A stretch of 15,264 bases of DNA from an uncultured Oribacterium sp. (GCA_937927445.1 CALAOB010000076.1:1-15264), one strand, 5' to 3'; positions 1-7,126 are shown, counted from the first letter of the stretch. Numbers and translations are program-made. The notes: generated from the letters alone by a model not told the origin.

Positions 1-1509
1 ATCCAGGATGAAGCGCTGAATGCGCAGGACATCGCCGGACCGGCGGAGGCCGCTGCCTTTTCCATGTCGCGCGCAGATGCGGCGGTGTTGAAGGCGGCCC
101 TTCAGGCGACGCCGGAGCTCCGGGTGACCCTCGATGCGGACAGTGCCGTCACGGAAAACCAGCACTCCTACAACATCATCGGCACGATCCCAGGCGAGGA
201 CCCGTCGCAGATGATCCTCCTGTCGGCGCATTACGACTCTTACTTCAGCGGCTTCCAGGATGACAACACGGCGGTCGCCATGATGTTCGGCATCGCGAAG
301 GCGCTCATCGACAGCGGCTACCAGCCGAAGAAGACCATCGTCGTCGCGGCGCTTGCGGCGGAAGAGTGGGGCATCGTGAACACGAAGTACGACTGGTCGA
401 CCGGTGCCTACCAGCAGGTCTTCCAGGTCCGTCCGGAGTGGCAGGGCAGGGTCGTGGCCGACTTCAACTTCGAGCTTCCGGCCCACGCCCACGGCCCGAA
501 GGACGCTGTGCGCAGCGTCTACGAGTACGTGCACTTCCTCGAGCAGGCGATCGCCGACATCCCGGTGGACCCGGCGGCGTATCCGGAGGGGCTCGAGGTG
601 CATGCGCCGATCCAGACGATGTCGGACGACTTCTCGATGGCCATCGCCGGCATCCCGTCCATGGTGAACGAGTTCACCGACAGCAGCTTCATGGAGACGC
701 ACTATCACTCGCAGTTCGATAATGAAGCCTATTATCACGAGCCGGTCTACCGCTTCCATCACCTCTTATACGGCACGCTGATTCAGAAATTCGACCAGCT
801 GATCCTCCCGCCGATGGACTTTTCCGCGCTGTTCGAAGCGATGAACAGAAGCATTGACCTGCGCTACGCCGGCATCGTCGGAGAACTGGGCGCGGAGCTC
901 GATGCCGTGACGAAGGAGGCGGCCACCCTCGGACGTACTGTGTACCGCTGGATCGATTCGGTCAATGCTTCCGGCGTGACACCATCCTGTGCCGGAGCGT
1001 GTACGGAGATCCTGATGAAGGCCTTCCGAAAGGCCCAGGACTCCTTCGTGCGCCTCGACTGGCAGGATACCGTCCTCTTCCCGCAGCAGGCGGTACGGCA
1101 GAACCTCACGCATATCAAGGATGCCATCCGCTGCCTCGAGCAGGGCGATGCCCGCGGTGCGCTCGATGCCATCTATGAGATCGACAACAACTGCTACGCC
1201 TTCCAGTTCGATGAGGAGGTGTTCAACTACTTCACGGACTACGTCTTCTGCCAGCCGAAGGAGCGCCTCCAGTGGGGCGCCGGACGGATCGTGCATCACG
1301 AAAATCTGTACCAGCTGGTGCAGAAGCTGAAGGGAAAGGCCGAAGGTGGTACGGCGGATTTCGAAGAGGAACTCCGCATCTTGAACCGCGTACGGAAGAA
1401 CCAGGAAGCGTGCTATACTTCGGATCTCGAATACATGATCCGCGAAACGAGCAATATCATCCAGAGCCTGAAACAGATTTCAGCGCTCGCGGATGGAAAG
1501 GAAAGTTAA
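1..1509 (+). CDS. M28 family zinc metallopeptidase (3' part, 5' end outside window)
   Basis: The frame is open from base 1 to the TAA at 1507-1509, so the gene starts upstream. The first in-frame ATG (64) has no clear ribosome binding site and is probably internal. The family uses two zinc ions to remove N-terminal residues from peptides. Numbered from the Met at 64, the metal site is visible: H56 in SAHYDS, D67 in QDDN (bridging Asp), E100-E101 in AAEEWG (general base and ligand), D133 in ADFNFE, and H215 in HYHSQFD. The residues before base 64 resemble the end of a PA-type insert domain, but that is a guess. About 260 further residues follow the catalytic core and look helical; I do not recognise a named domain in them. 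The N-terminus is missing, so secretion cannot be judged. The acetyltransferase gene begins 12 bases after the stop. I am confident of the family; substrate unknown. Confidence 0.88.
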   Translation: MQDEALNAQDIAGPAEAAAFSMSRADAAVLKAALQATPELRVTLDADSAVTENQHSYNIIGTIPGEDPSQMILLSAHYDSYFSGFQDDNTAVAMMFGIAKALIDSGYQPKKTIVVAALAAEEWGIVNTKYDWSTGAYQQVFQVRPEWQGRVVADFNFELPAHAHGPKDAVRSVYEYVHFLEQAIADIPVDPAAYPEGLEVHAPIQTMSDDFSMAIAGIPSMVNEFTDSSFMETHYHSQFDNEAYYHEPVYRFHHLLYGTLIQKFDQLILPPMDFSALFEAMNRSIDLRYAGIVGELGAELDAVTKEAATLGRTVYRWIDSVNASGVTPSCAGACTEILMKAFRKAQDSFVRLDWQDTVLFPQQAVRQNLTHIKDAIRCLEQGDARGALDAIYEIDNNCYAFQFDEEVFNYFTDYVFCQPKERLQWGAGRIVHHENLYQLVQKLKGKAEGGTADFEEELRILNRVRKNQEACYTSDLEYMIRETSNIIQSLKQISALADGKES

Positions 1510-1521
1510 TCAGGATTTATT

Positions 1522-2157
1522 ATGGATAGTGACAAATTGTACCGCGTTAAAAAGGAAGACATCCCGAAGCTGGAGCGACTGCTGACGGTCTGCTTCGCGA
1601 AGGATCCGCTGTACTGTAAGCTGATTCCGGATGAGGACACGAGAAAGCGCCTGCTGCCGGAGCTGTTCCACTGTGATCTCGAGGAGATGTTCGAGACCTG
1701 CGAAATCTTCGCGGACAGCCCGGAGCTGAACGGTATCCTGGTCGTATCCGACGAATCGGAGCCGTATAATTTCTTCCGCTATTATCTGACCGAGCTCCGC
1801 GCGAACCTAAAGACCGACGAGTACCTCATCAAGGAGGACCCGAGCCTCCGGGCCTTCTGGAACTTCGTCCTCGGCAAGGACTACCTGAACGAGAAATGGA
1901 CCGACCAGCTCCATCAGGAAGAGCGCATTCACATCATCTACCTCGCCGTCGACCCCGAGAAGCAGCATCACCACATCTCCTCGATCCTCATGGACGAGGC
2001 CATCGCCTACGCCGACGCCCATCACCTCATGATGTCCCTCGAGACCCACAACGAGCACAACATCGCCATGTACGAGCATTTCGGCTTCAAGCTCTACGGC
2101 GTGATGGAAAAGCACTTCGACCTCAAGCAGTACTGCCTCATCCGAGAGGTGCAGTAG
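1522..2157 (+). CDS. GNAT family N-acetyltransferase, atypical acetyl-CoA loop
   Basis: A 211-aa protein of the acetyl-CoA-dependent GNAT fold. The start has AGGA at 1512-1515, six bases upstream. Residues 136-159 form the core beta-strand and pyrophosphate loop (IHIIYLAVDPEKQ followed by HHHISS). Residues 173-193 (LETHNEHNIAMYEHFGFKLY) are the typical last strand and helix that help bind coenzyme A. The oddity is the loop: the family usually has Q/R-x-x-G-x-G/A, but here both glycine positions are replaced, by His151 and Ser153. The fold assignment is good, but acetyl-CoA binding may be altered or lost. The gene lies 12 bases behind the peptidase gene, so the two are probably co-transcribed. 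The acceptor substrate cannot be predicted. A promoter for the next unit starts just after its stop. Confidence 0.85.
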   Translation: MDSDKLYRVKKEDIPKLERLLTVCFAKDPLYCKLIPDEDTRKRLLPELFHCDLEEMFETCEIFADSPELNGILVVSDESEPYNFFRYYLTELRANLKTDEYLIKEDPSLRAFWNFVLGKDYLNEKWTDQLHQEERIHIIYLAVDPEKQHHHISSILMDEAIAYADAHHLMMSLETHNEHNIAMYEHFGFKLYGVMEKHFDLKQYCLIREVQ

Positions 2158-2162
2158 ACCCC

Positions 2163-2191
2163 TTGAAATCAGACCATATTCCCGATATAAT
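2163..2191 (+). promoter_or_regulatory. Sigma-A promoter for the small membrane protein gene and probably purA
   Basis: TTGAAA (2163-2168), a 17-base spacer and TATAAT (2186-2191) give five of six and six of six consensus matches. Transcription should begin near 2198. A short stem closed by a GTAA tetraloop (GTGC-GTAA-GCAC, 2202-2213) would lie close to the RNA 5' end. The 2233 gene follows. I see no terminator between that gene and purA, so this promoter probably serves both. Confidence 0.8.
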
Positions 2192-2232
2192 ATTTTTGTC
2201 TGTGCGTAAGCACGATACAGGAGGTAGTGACC

Positions 2233-2418
2233 ATGGAGCTGAAACGAATACTCGCGATTCTCGCACTGGTCATCATCGCGTTTCTCCTCGTCGCCGTATT
2301 GTATTTCGCGGTGACCGGAGCGACACAGTATCTTCTGGCCTGTTTATTCTGTCTGGTCGTTGTACCGGTGGTGATCTACATTTTCATCTGGTTCACGAAG
2401 CTGACAAACAAAAAATAA
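2233..2418 (+). CDS. Small two-helix membrane protein, unknown function
   Basis: A 61-aa protein. ATG 2233 is chosen because AGGAGG at 2219-2224 lies eight bases upstream; an in-frame GTG at 2227 is too close to that site. The chain is almost entirely hydrophobic, with two predicted membrane segments at about residues 5-26 and 31-54. The short N-terminus (MELKR) and the end (KLTNKK) are basic, which suggests that both termini face the cytoplasm. No residues suggest an enzyme or transporter. The gene has its own strong promoter and sits 126 bases before purA. I do not recognise it. Hydrophobic pattern, strong ribosome binding site and promoter support a real gene. Confidence 0.72.
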   Translation: MELKRILAILALVIIAFLLVAVLYFAVTGATQYLLACLFCLVVVPVVIYIFIWFTKLTNKK

Positions 2419-2504
2419 CACAGGATGTTCTGGTCACGAATCTCTCACATACATCCGGGTGAGGACGCCCGCGGTGGACTGTGTCAAAAAGGTGAAGAAC
2501 ATCC

Positions 2505-2528
2505 ATAGTATCCATACGCGGATGCTAT
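2505..2528 (+). promoter_or_regulatory. Hairpin immediately upstream of the purA ribosome binding site
   Basis: ATAGTATCC (2505-2513) pairs with GGATGCTAT (2520-2528) over nine pairs, one of them T-G, around the loop ATACGC. The stem ends four bases before AGGAGG (2533-2538), so it could modulate purA initiation. It has no T-run and is not a terminator. A further pair of complementary eight-mers, GGATGTTC (2423-2430) and GAACATCC (2497-2504), could close a larger leader fold. Function is inferred. Confidence 0.45.
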
Positions 2529-2544
2529 CCTTAGGAGGATTCAC

Positions 2545-3831
2545 ATGGTAAGAGCAATCGTTGGAGCAAACTGGGGCGACGAGGGCAAGGGCAAGATCAC
2601 CGATATGCTTGCCGAGACCTCGGATATCGTTGTACGTTTCCAGGGTGGCGCAAATGCCGGCCATACCATCATCAACAATTATGGTCGTTTCTCACTCCAC
2701 CTTATGCCGAGCGGCGTATTCTATAATCACACCACATCCGTACTCGGAAACGGTGTCGCACTCGATATCGAGAAGTTCTGTGCAGAGCTGAAGTCCATCG
2801 TCGACGCCGGCGTCCCGACTCCGAAGATCCTGGTATCCAACCGTGCACAGGTCATGATGCCATATCACGTTCTCTTCGATACACTCGAGGAGGCGAGACT
2901 CGCTGGTAAGAGCTATGGCTCCACGAAGTCCGGTATCGCACCTTTCTTCTCTGACAAGTATGCAAAGATCGGTCTTCAGGTAAACGAGCTCTTCGATGAA
3001 GAGGTCCTCCAGGATCGTCTGCACAAGGTCGTTGAGATCAAGAATGCGATCCTGCGTGAGCTCTATCATGCACCGGAGATCAGCTATGATGAGCTCCTCG
3101 AGGAGATGCACCGTCAGAGAGATATGATCGCACCGTATGTGGCCGATACCTCGAAGTTTCTGCGTGAGGCACTGAAGGAAGGCAAGACCGTCCTGCTCGA
3201 GGGTCAGCTCGGTACCATGAAGGATCCGGATCACGGTATCTATCCGATGGTTACCTCCAGCTCCACACTCGCAGCCTATGGTGCCGTCGGTGCCGGCATC
3301 CCTCCATATGAGATCAAAGATATCGTCGCTGTAACGAAGGCATATTCCTCCGCAGTCGGTGCCGGTGATTTCGTTTCCGAGATTTTCGGCGACGAGGCGG
3401 ATGAGCTTCGTAGAAGAGGTGGCGATAAGGGTGAGTTCGGTGCAACCACCGGACGTCCGAGAAGAGTCGGCTGGTATGACGCCGTCGCTTCGAAGTATGG
3501 CTGCCAGCTGCAGAGCGCGACCGAGGTCGCACTGACTGTCCTCGACGTTCTCGGCTACCTGAAGGAGATCAAGGTCTGCGTAGGCTACGAGATCGATGGC
3601 AAGGTAACCACGGACTTCCCGGTTACCCCGCTCCTTAACAAGGCAAAGCCGGTATACGAGACACTTCCGGGCTGGAACTGCGACATCCGCGGCATCAAGA
3701 ACTATGATGAGCTTCCGGAGAACTGCAAGAACTACATCGACTTCATCGAGAAGCACATCGAGACCCCGATCACCATGGTTTCCAATGGTCCGGAGAGACA
3801 CGAGATTCTGAAGAGAACCCCGAAGATCTGA
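2545..3831 (+). CDS. purA: Adenylosuccinate synthetase (PurA)
   Basis: A 428-aa cytoplasmic enzyme joining IMP and aspartate with GTP to give adenylosuccinate, the first step from IMP to AMP. The length is normal and the start follows AGGAGG at 2533-2538. The P-loop is GDEGKGK at residues 11-17, with catalytic D12 and H40 (GGANAGHT). The GTP/aspartate loop GATTGRPRR and the base-binding end VSNGPERH are present. It belongs to a divergent type: by comparison with the E. coli enzyme, where my numbering runs two lower, K138 is kept (K140), but K141 replaces Arg143 and L222 replaces Gln224, both IMP contacts. The KAYSSAVGAGDF segment also differs from the usual TTRVGxGPFP. From memory, close Lachnospiraceae homologues share this type, so I take it as functional. 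A strong terminator follows. Confidence 0.96.
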   Translation: MVRAIVGANWGDEGKGKITDMLAETSDIVVRFQGGANAGHTIINNYGRFSLHLMPSGVFYNHTTSVLGNGVALDIEKFCAELKSIVDAGVPTPKILVSNRAQVMMPYHVLFDTLEEARLAGKSYGSTKSGIAPFFSDKYAKIGLQVNELFDEEVLQDRLHKVVEIKNAILRELYHAPEISYDELLEEMHRQRDMIAPYVADTSKFLREALKEGKTVLLEGQLGTMKDPDHGIYPMVTSSSTLAAYGAVGAGIPPYEIKDIVAVTKAYSSAVGAGDFVSEIFGDEADELRRRGGDKGEFGATTGRPRRVGWYDAVASKYGCQLQSATEVALTVLDVLGYLKEIKVCVGYEIDGKVTTDFPVTPLLNKAKPVYETLPGWNCDIRGIKNYDELPENCKNYIDFIEKHIETPITMVSNGPERHEILKRTPKI

Positions 3832-3861
3832 TCGTAGATCTCTGATTTATAAGTAAACGAG

Positions 3862-3894
3862 GCGCCCATTGCATCACTGCAATGGGCGCTTTTA
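3862..3894 (+). terminator. Intrinsic terminator after purA
   Basis: A perfect 12-bp stem (GCGCCCATTGCA at 3862-3873 with its complement at 3878-3889) and TCAC loop, followed by TTTTA. It starts 31 bases after the purA stop and separates purA from the rex operon. Confidence 0.92.
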
Positions 3895-3989
3895 TGTATT
3901 CCCTGGCTTAAAACACAGCTGTCATCCTGCCAATGAAGATACCAGTTCCATCATGAGTATACGAAGTTTATAATTTTTTAATAACAGCA

Positions 3990-4007
3990 TTGTTAAGAAT
4001 TCTACAA
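3990..4007 (+). promoter_or_regulatory. Probable Rex operator upstream of rex
   Basis: TTGTTAA, four bases, then TCTACAA. The recalled clostridial Rex motif is TTGTTAA-N4-TTAACAA; the left half matches seven of seven and the right half five of seven. The site ends seven bases before the -35 hexamer of the rex promoter. Rex family members commonly repress their own genes when NADH/NAD+ is high, so position and match suggest autoregulation. Confidence 0.6.
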
Positions 4008-4014
4008 CTTATCT

Positions 4015-4043
4015 TTGACATCTATTTCACAGGATTGTATAAT
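4015..4043 (+). promoter_or_regulatory. Perfect-consensus sigma-A promoter for rex-acpS-nnrD
   Basis: TTGACA (4015-4020), a 17-base spacer and TATAAT (4038-4043) match the sigma-A consensus at every position. The transcript would start near 4050 with a leader of about 60 bases. Such a strong core promoter suggests control by a repressor; the Rex-like site just upstream fits. Confidence 0.9.
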
Positions 4044-4056
4044 TTAGAACGAAATC

Positions 4057-4089
4057 TATGATTTTGTATGCACAATCTATAAAATCATA
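4057..4089 (+). other. Inverted repeat in the rex 5' leader
   Basis: TATGATTTT (4057-4065) and AAAATCATA (4081-4089) are perfect complements around a 15-base loop. The repeat lies in the leader, five bases before the ribosome binding site AGGAGAG (4094-4100). AATCTAT also occurs twice (4053-4059 and 4074-4080). It could be a weak RNA hairpin or a second operator. Being AT-only apart from one pair per arm, it may also be chance. Confidence 0.35.
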
Positions 4090-4109
4090 TTACAGGAGAG
4101 CGTATAAAC

Positions 4110-4766
4110 ATGGCTAAGAAAGAAATATCTCAGGCAGTTATCCAGAGACTTCCTCGATATTATCGATATCTCGAGGATCTCATGGATCAGGGCATCGAGC
4201 GCATTTCGTCGAACGAATTAAGTAAGCGGATGAAGCTCACGGCATCGCAGATCCGTCAGGACCTCAATAACTTCGGCGGCTTCGGCCAGCAGGGCTACGG
4301 CTACAACATCCGAAACCTTCACGATGAGATCGCGAAGATCCTGAACATCGATGAGGAGCACGAGATGATCATCGTCGGCGCCGGTCACTTAGGACAGGCA
4401 CTGGCGAACTATACGAACTTCCGGAAGCGTGGCTTCATCGTGCGCGCCATCTTCGATCAGGACCCGACGGTCATCGGTACACGGGTCGGTGATGTCGAGG
4501 TGCTTCCGATGGAGAAGATCGACGAGGTCGTGAAGGCGTTCCATGTCAAGATGGCGGCGGTCTGCATCCCGAAGACACCGGCGGTGAAGGTCGTTGAACA
4601 GCTGATTGCGGATGGCGTCGTCGGCATCTGGAATTTCGCACACGTCGATCTCGAGGTCCCGGATAATGTCGTCATCGAGAACGTGCATCTCTCCGAGTCG
4701 CTGATGCGTCTCAGCTACCGTATGGGGGAAACCTACGGACGGAAAGCAGCCGGGGAAGAGGTCTGA
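4110..4766 (+). CDS. rex: Redox-sensing transcriptional repressor Rex
   Basis: A 218-aa protein of normal family length. Rex is a homodimer that binds operators when NADH is low and releases DNA on binding NADH, matching fermentation and electron-transport genes to redox state. Residues 1-80 form the winged-helix DNA-binding part: QAVIQRLPRYYRYLEDL, SNELSKRMKLTASQIRQDL, then the glycine-rich wing NNFGGFGQQGYGYN. The Rossmann NAD(H) site starts at IIVGAGHLGQALANY, and the C-terminal swap helix is at the end (HLSESLMRLSYRM). The start follows AGGAGAG by nine bases. It is the first gene of a rex-acpS-nnrD operon behind a consensus promoter and a likely Rex site; acpS begins one base after its stop. 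The association with an anaerobic lifestyle is inferred. Confidence 0.96.
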   Translation: MAKKEISQAVIQRLPRYYRYLEDLMDQGIERISSNELSKRMKLTASQIRQDLNNFGGFGQQGYGYNIRNLHDEIAKILNIDEEHEMIIVGAGHLGQALANYTNFRKRGFIVRAIFDQDPTVIGTRVGDVEVLPMEKIDEVVKAFHVKMAAVCIPKTPAVKVVEQLIADGVVGIWNFAHVDLEVPDNVVIENVHLSESLMRLSYRMGETYGRKAAGEEV

Positions 4767-4767
4767 G

Positions 4768-5184
4768 ATGGTGATCGGTATCGGCACCGACATCCTGGAG
4801 ATCAGCCGTATCGAGAGTACCCGGCGTACAGGCACGGAGAATCGTATTTTTACGGAGCATGAGCGCCGGCAGGCATCTGGAAGAGATTCCATGCTTGCCG
4901 GTGATTTTGCATGTAAGGAAGCGGTCGCGAAGTGCTTCGGCACCGGCTTCCGCGGCTTCCGCCCGATCGACGTCGAGGTGCTCCGGGATGAACTCGGGAA
5001 ACCCTATGTCGTGCTGCACGGCGGTGCCCGCACGCTGTATGATGAGCTCGGCGGACGCTCGATTCAGGTCTCGATCTCCGACACAAAGGAGCTCGTCATC
5101 GCATTCGCCATACTGGAGGGTACAGATGGAAACAGAAAAGACGATCTATCTCAGGAAGATTCCGGCACGCCGGAGCGACAGTAA
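4768..5184 (+). CDS. acpS: Holo-[acyl-carrier-protein] synthase (AcpS)
   Basis: A 138-aa cytoplasmic enzyme that moves 4'-phosphopantetheine from coenzyme A to the serine of apo acyl carrier protein, making it active for fatty-acid synthesis. The signature is complete: IGIGTDILEISRI at the N-terminus with Mg-binding D8, and FACKEAVAKCFGTG with E51 as the second metal ligand. SISDTKELVIAFAILE is the last core strand. The C-terminal 20 residues are a charged extension created by reading into the next gene: the last 59 bases overlap nnrD in another frame. GAAGAGG at 4755-4761, inside rex, provides the ribosome binding site. Translation is probably coupled to both neighbours. AcpS next to an NAD(P)H-hydrate repair gene is a common Bacillota arrangement. 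Confidence 0.95.
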   Translation: MVIGIGTDILEISRIESTRRTGTENRIFTEHERRQASGRDSMLAGDFACKEAVAKCFGTGFRGFRPIDVEVLRDELGKPYVVLHGGARTLYDELGGRSIQVSISDTKELVIAFAILEGTDGNRKDDLSQEDSGTPERQ

Positions 5185-6235
5185 TAAGGGGACCTACGGA
5201 AAGATCCTCGTGGCCGCCGGCTCAGAGGGGATGTGTGGTGCCGCCTACCTCGCCGGGCTCGCCGCCTATCGCAGTGGTGCCGGCCTCGTGCGCATCCTGA
5301 CCCCGCAGTCGAACCGCCTCATCGTGCAGTCCCTGCTCTCGGAGGCAATCTTCACCGGCTACGATACAGACAGTGATTTCCACGCCCTGTCCGAGGCCAA
5401 TGTCTCCTGGGCGGACATCATTGTGCTGGGGCCGGGCCTCGGCACCGAAGCACTGAGCGTGACGCTCGTCCGTGCGCTGCTACAGGCCATCGCAGCACAG
5501 TGCGATGTAGCGATGGACGAAAATGGAGTATTACTGAGCGAAGCTGAGGGAGCCGAAGAGGATACGGAGAAGAGCTCGATGTCTGAAAATTCGGCTCCAT
5601 CAGGCAAAAAACCAGAGCACAGTTTGACAGATGAGCATCCGGAGTCATCCGAAAAAATGCGGTCGAAATGGCTTCGGAAATGCCCGCTTCTGCTGATCGA
5701 CGCAGACGGTCTCAATATTCTGAGCGCCCGCCCGGAGCTGATGCAGCTCGTCGATCACATCGCGGCCCGGATCCCGGTGGTCGTCACCCCGCACCCGATG
5801 GAGATGGCGCGCCTCTCCGCGGCTTCACTGCAGGAAATCCTTCAGTGCCCGGCGCACGCGGCGGAAGCATTGGCCGAAGCACATGGCACGGTGACCGTGA
5901 TGAAGGGCTCCGAAACCATCGTACTGGACGCAGACGGACACGCCTTCCAGAACCTGGAAGCGAGCCCGGCCCTCAGTAAAGGCGGCTCCGGCGACGTACT
6001 GTCCGGCACCATCGCCGGCGTCTATGCCGTCCTGCGCGCCGACCGGATCGACGCACTGAACGAAGCACCGGCAGAAGAGCAGCGCACACTCTGGCGCAGC
6101 ATGGCCTTCGACGCCACCGTCACCGGCGTGCTCCTCCACGCAGAAGCCGGACGACAGGCCGCGAAGATCCACGGAACACATGGCGTCCTCGCACGCGAAA
6201 CCGCAGACATGCTCGGCATCGTGATGCAGAGGTGA
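5126..6235 (+). CDS. nnrD: ADP-dependent NAD(P)H-hydrate dehydratase with acidic insertion
   Basis: A 369-aa repair enzyme that dehydrates S-NAD(P)HX back to NAD(P)H, using ADP in bacteria. ATG 5126 follows GGAGGG (5115-5120) inside acpS; the frame is open further upstream but that part is acpS shadow. Family marks are KGTYGKILVAAGS (residues 21-33), GAGLV, GPGLG (102-106), IDADGLNIL (191-199), TPHPMEMARL (221-230), VMKG, and the catalytic GGSGDVLSGTIAG (286-298) with D290. The protein is about 90 residues longer than typical stand-alone enzymes. Most of the excess is a Ser/Glu/Lys-rich insertion at about residues 131-183, just before the DADGLN strand and in visibly less GC-rich DNA. The epimerase domain often fused at the N-terminus is absent and not encoded in this window. 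Functional link: Rex senses and NnrD repairs the same cofactor. Confidence 0.92.
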   Translation: METEKTIYLRKIPARRSDSNKGTYGKILVAAGSEGMCGAAYLAGLAAYRSGAGLVRILTPQSNRLIVQSLLSEAIFTGYDTDSDFHALSEANVSWADIIVLGPGLGTEALSVTLVRALLQAIAAQCDVAMDENGVLLSEAEGAEEDTEKSSMSENSAPSGKKPEHSLTDEHPESSEKMRSKWLRKCPLLLIDADGLNILSARPELMQLVDHIAARIPVVVTPHPMEMARLSAASLQEILQCPAHAAEALAEAHGTVTVMKGSETIVLDADGHAFQNLEASPALSKGGSGDVLSGTIAGVYAVLRADRIDALNEAPAEEQRTLWRSMAFDATVTGVLLHAEAGRQAAKIHGTHGVLARETADMLGIVMQR

Positions 6236-6290
6236 AGATGAATCCCCGTAACAGTTCATCCGCTCTAAGACGCAAACATGTCAGAAAAGC

Positions 6291-6319
6291 TTGATTCCAC
6301 GCCGTTTTTACGTTATAGT
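6291..6319 (+). promoter_or_regulatory. Likely sigma-A promoter for yebC
   Basis: TTGATT (6291-6296), 17 bases, TATAGT (6314-6319): four of six and five of six matches at ideal spacing. The transcript would start near 6326, about 50 bases before the yebC ATG. A second, weaker pair (TTGATT at 6328, TATATA at 6351) is also possible but would leave a leader of only about 15 bases. No terminator is evident after nnrD, so read-through is also possible. Confidence 0.6.
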
Positions 6320-6376
6320 ACTAGAGTTTGATTTAAACATCGATCGATTTTATATATGTAATTGAGGAGAAGTATT

Positions 6377-7126
6377 ATGTCAGGACATTCCAAGTTTTCA
6401 AACATCCGTGCTAAGAAGGAAAAGAATGATGCCGCAAAGGGCAAAATTTTCACCATGATCGGCCATGAGCTCGCACTGGCTGTAAAGGCCGGTGGACCTG
6501 ACCCGGCGAACAACTCCAAGCTCGCGGCTGTCATCGCGAAGGCGAAGGCAAACAACATGCCGAACGACACCATCAACAGCGGTATCAAGAAGGCAGCCGG
6601 ATCCATGGATGCGGATAACTTCGAGGAGCTTCAGTACGAGGGCTACGGCCCGAACGGCGTAGCGATCATCGTAAAGGTTCTGACCGATAACAAGAACCGC
6701 GCTGCAGCCGATGTACGTTCTGCATTTACGAAGGGTCATGGTTCACTCGCAACCCAGGGCGCCGTTTCCTTCATGTTCGACGAGAAGGGCCAGATCATCC
6801 TCGACCGTGAGGCCATGGACGATATGGATAAGGACTTCGACACCCTCATGGATATGGCCATCGAGGCAGGTGCCGAGGATATCACCGACGAAGAGGATTC
6901 CTACGTGATCATCACCGATCCGGCGGATTTCGAGACCGTTCGCGAGAACATCGAGAAGCAGGGCATCCCGATGGCAGAAGCGGACGTCGTGATGATCCCG
7001 CAGAACTACGTATCCGTTACCGACCCGGAGGTCGTAAAGGGACTTCGCAGAACCCTCGACCTGCTCGACGCATCCGAGGACGTTCAGACCGTATATACCA
7101 ACTGGGAAGAAGAAGGAGAGGAGTAA
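6377..7126 (+). CDS. yebC: YebC/PmpR (TACO1-like) family protein
   Basis: A 249-aa cytoplasmic protein. ATG 6377 gives the family's usual MSGHSKFSNIRAKKEKND start; AGGAG at 6365-6369 is its ribosome binding site, so an upstream in-frame TTG at 6362 is rejected. The family was first called a transcriptional regulator; more recent work links it to translation of proline-rich stretches, like mitochondrial TACO1. All three family segments are visible: the basic N-terminal helical domain (1-75), EELQYEGYGPNGVAIIVKVLTDNKNR (about 80-105), and the C-terminal part ending in TVYTNWEEEGEE. Length is normal. The promoter at 6291 and the terminator at 7158 make it a single-gene unit. It converges on rqcH, another translation-related gene. 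Confidence 0.95.
   Translation: MSGHSKFSNIRAKKEKNDAAKGKIFTMIGHELALAVKAGGPDPANNSKLAAVIAKAKANNMPNDTINSGIKKAAGSMDADNFEELQYEGYGPNGVAIIVKVLTDNKNRAAADVRSAFTKGHGSLATQGAVSFMFDEKGQIILDREAMDDMDKDFDTLMDMAIEAGAEDITDEEDSYVIITDPADFETVRENIEKQGIPMAEADVVMIPQNYVSVTDPEVVKGLRRTLDLLDASEDVQTVYTNWEEEGEE

Noticed and set aside
2692..3801. A 369-codon open frame opposite purA.
   Set aside because: It is the antisense shadow of a conserved gene; its sequence resembles no family and it has no start signals.
3946..3974. A second promoter upstream of rex using TATAAT at 3969-3974.
   Set aside because: No acceptable -35 hexamer at 16-18 bases; the consensus promoter at 4015 is sufficient.
5080..5085. AcpS with Asp where many homologues have His in the SISH motif.
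   Set aside because: E. coli AcpS, as I recall it, also has Asp there, so it is within family variation.
4859..5125. An upstream extension of nnrD to an earlier ATG.
   Set aside because: The extension is Ser/Arg/Ala-rich frame shadow of acpS, while ATG 5126 has a good ribosome binding site and the family's N-terminus follows.
6237..6260. GATGAA/TTCATC stem after nnrD as a terminator.
   Set aside because: Only six pairs, a 12-base loop and no T-run.
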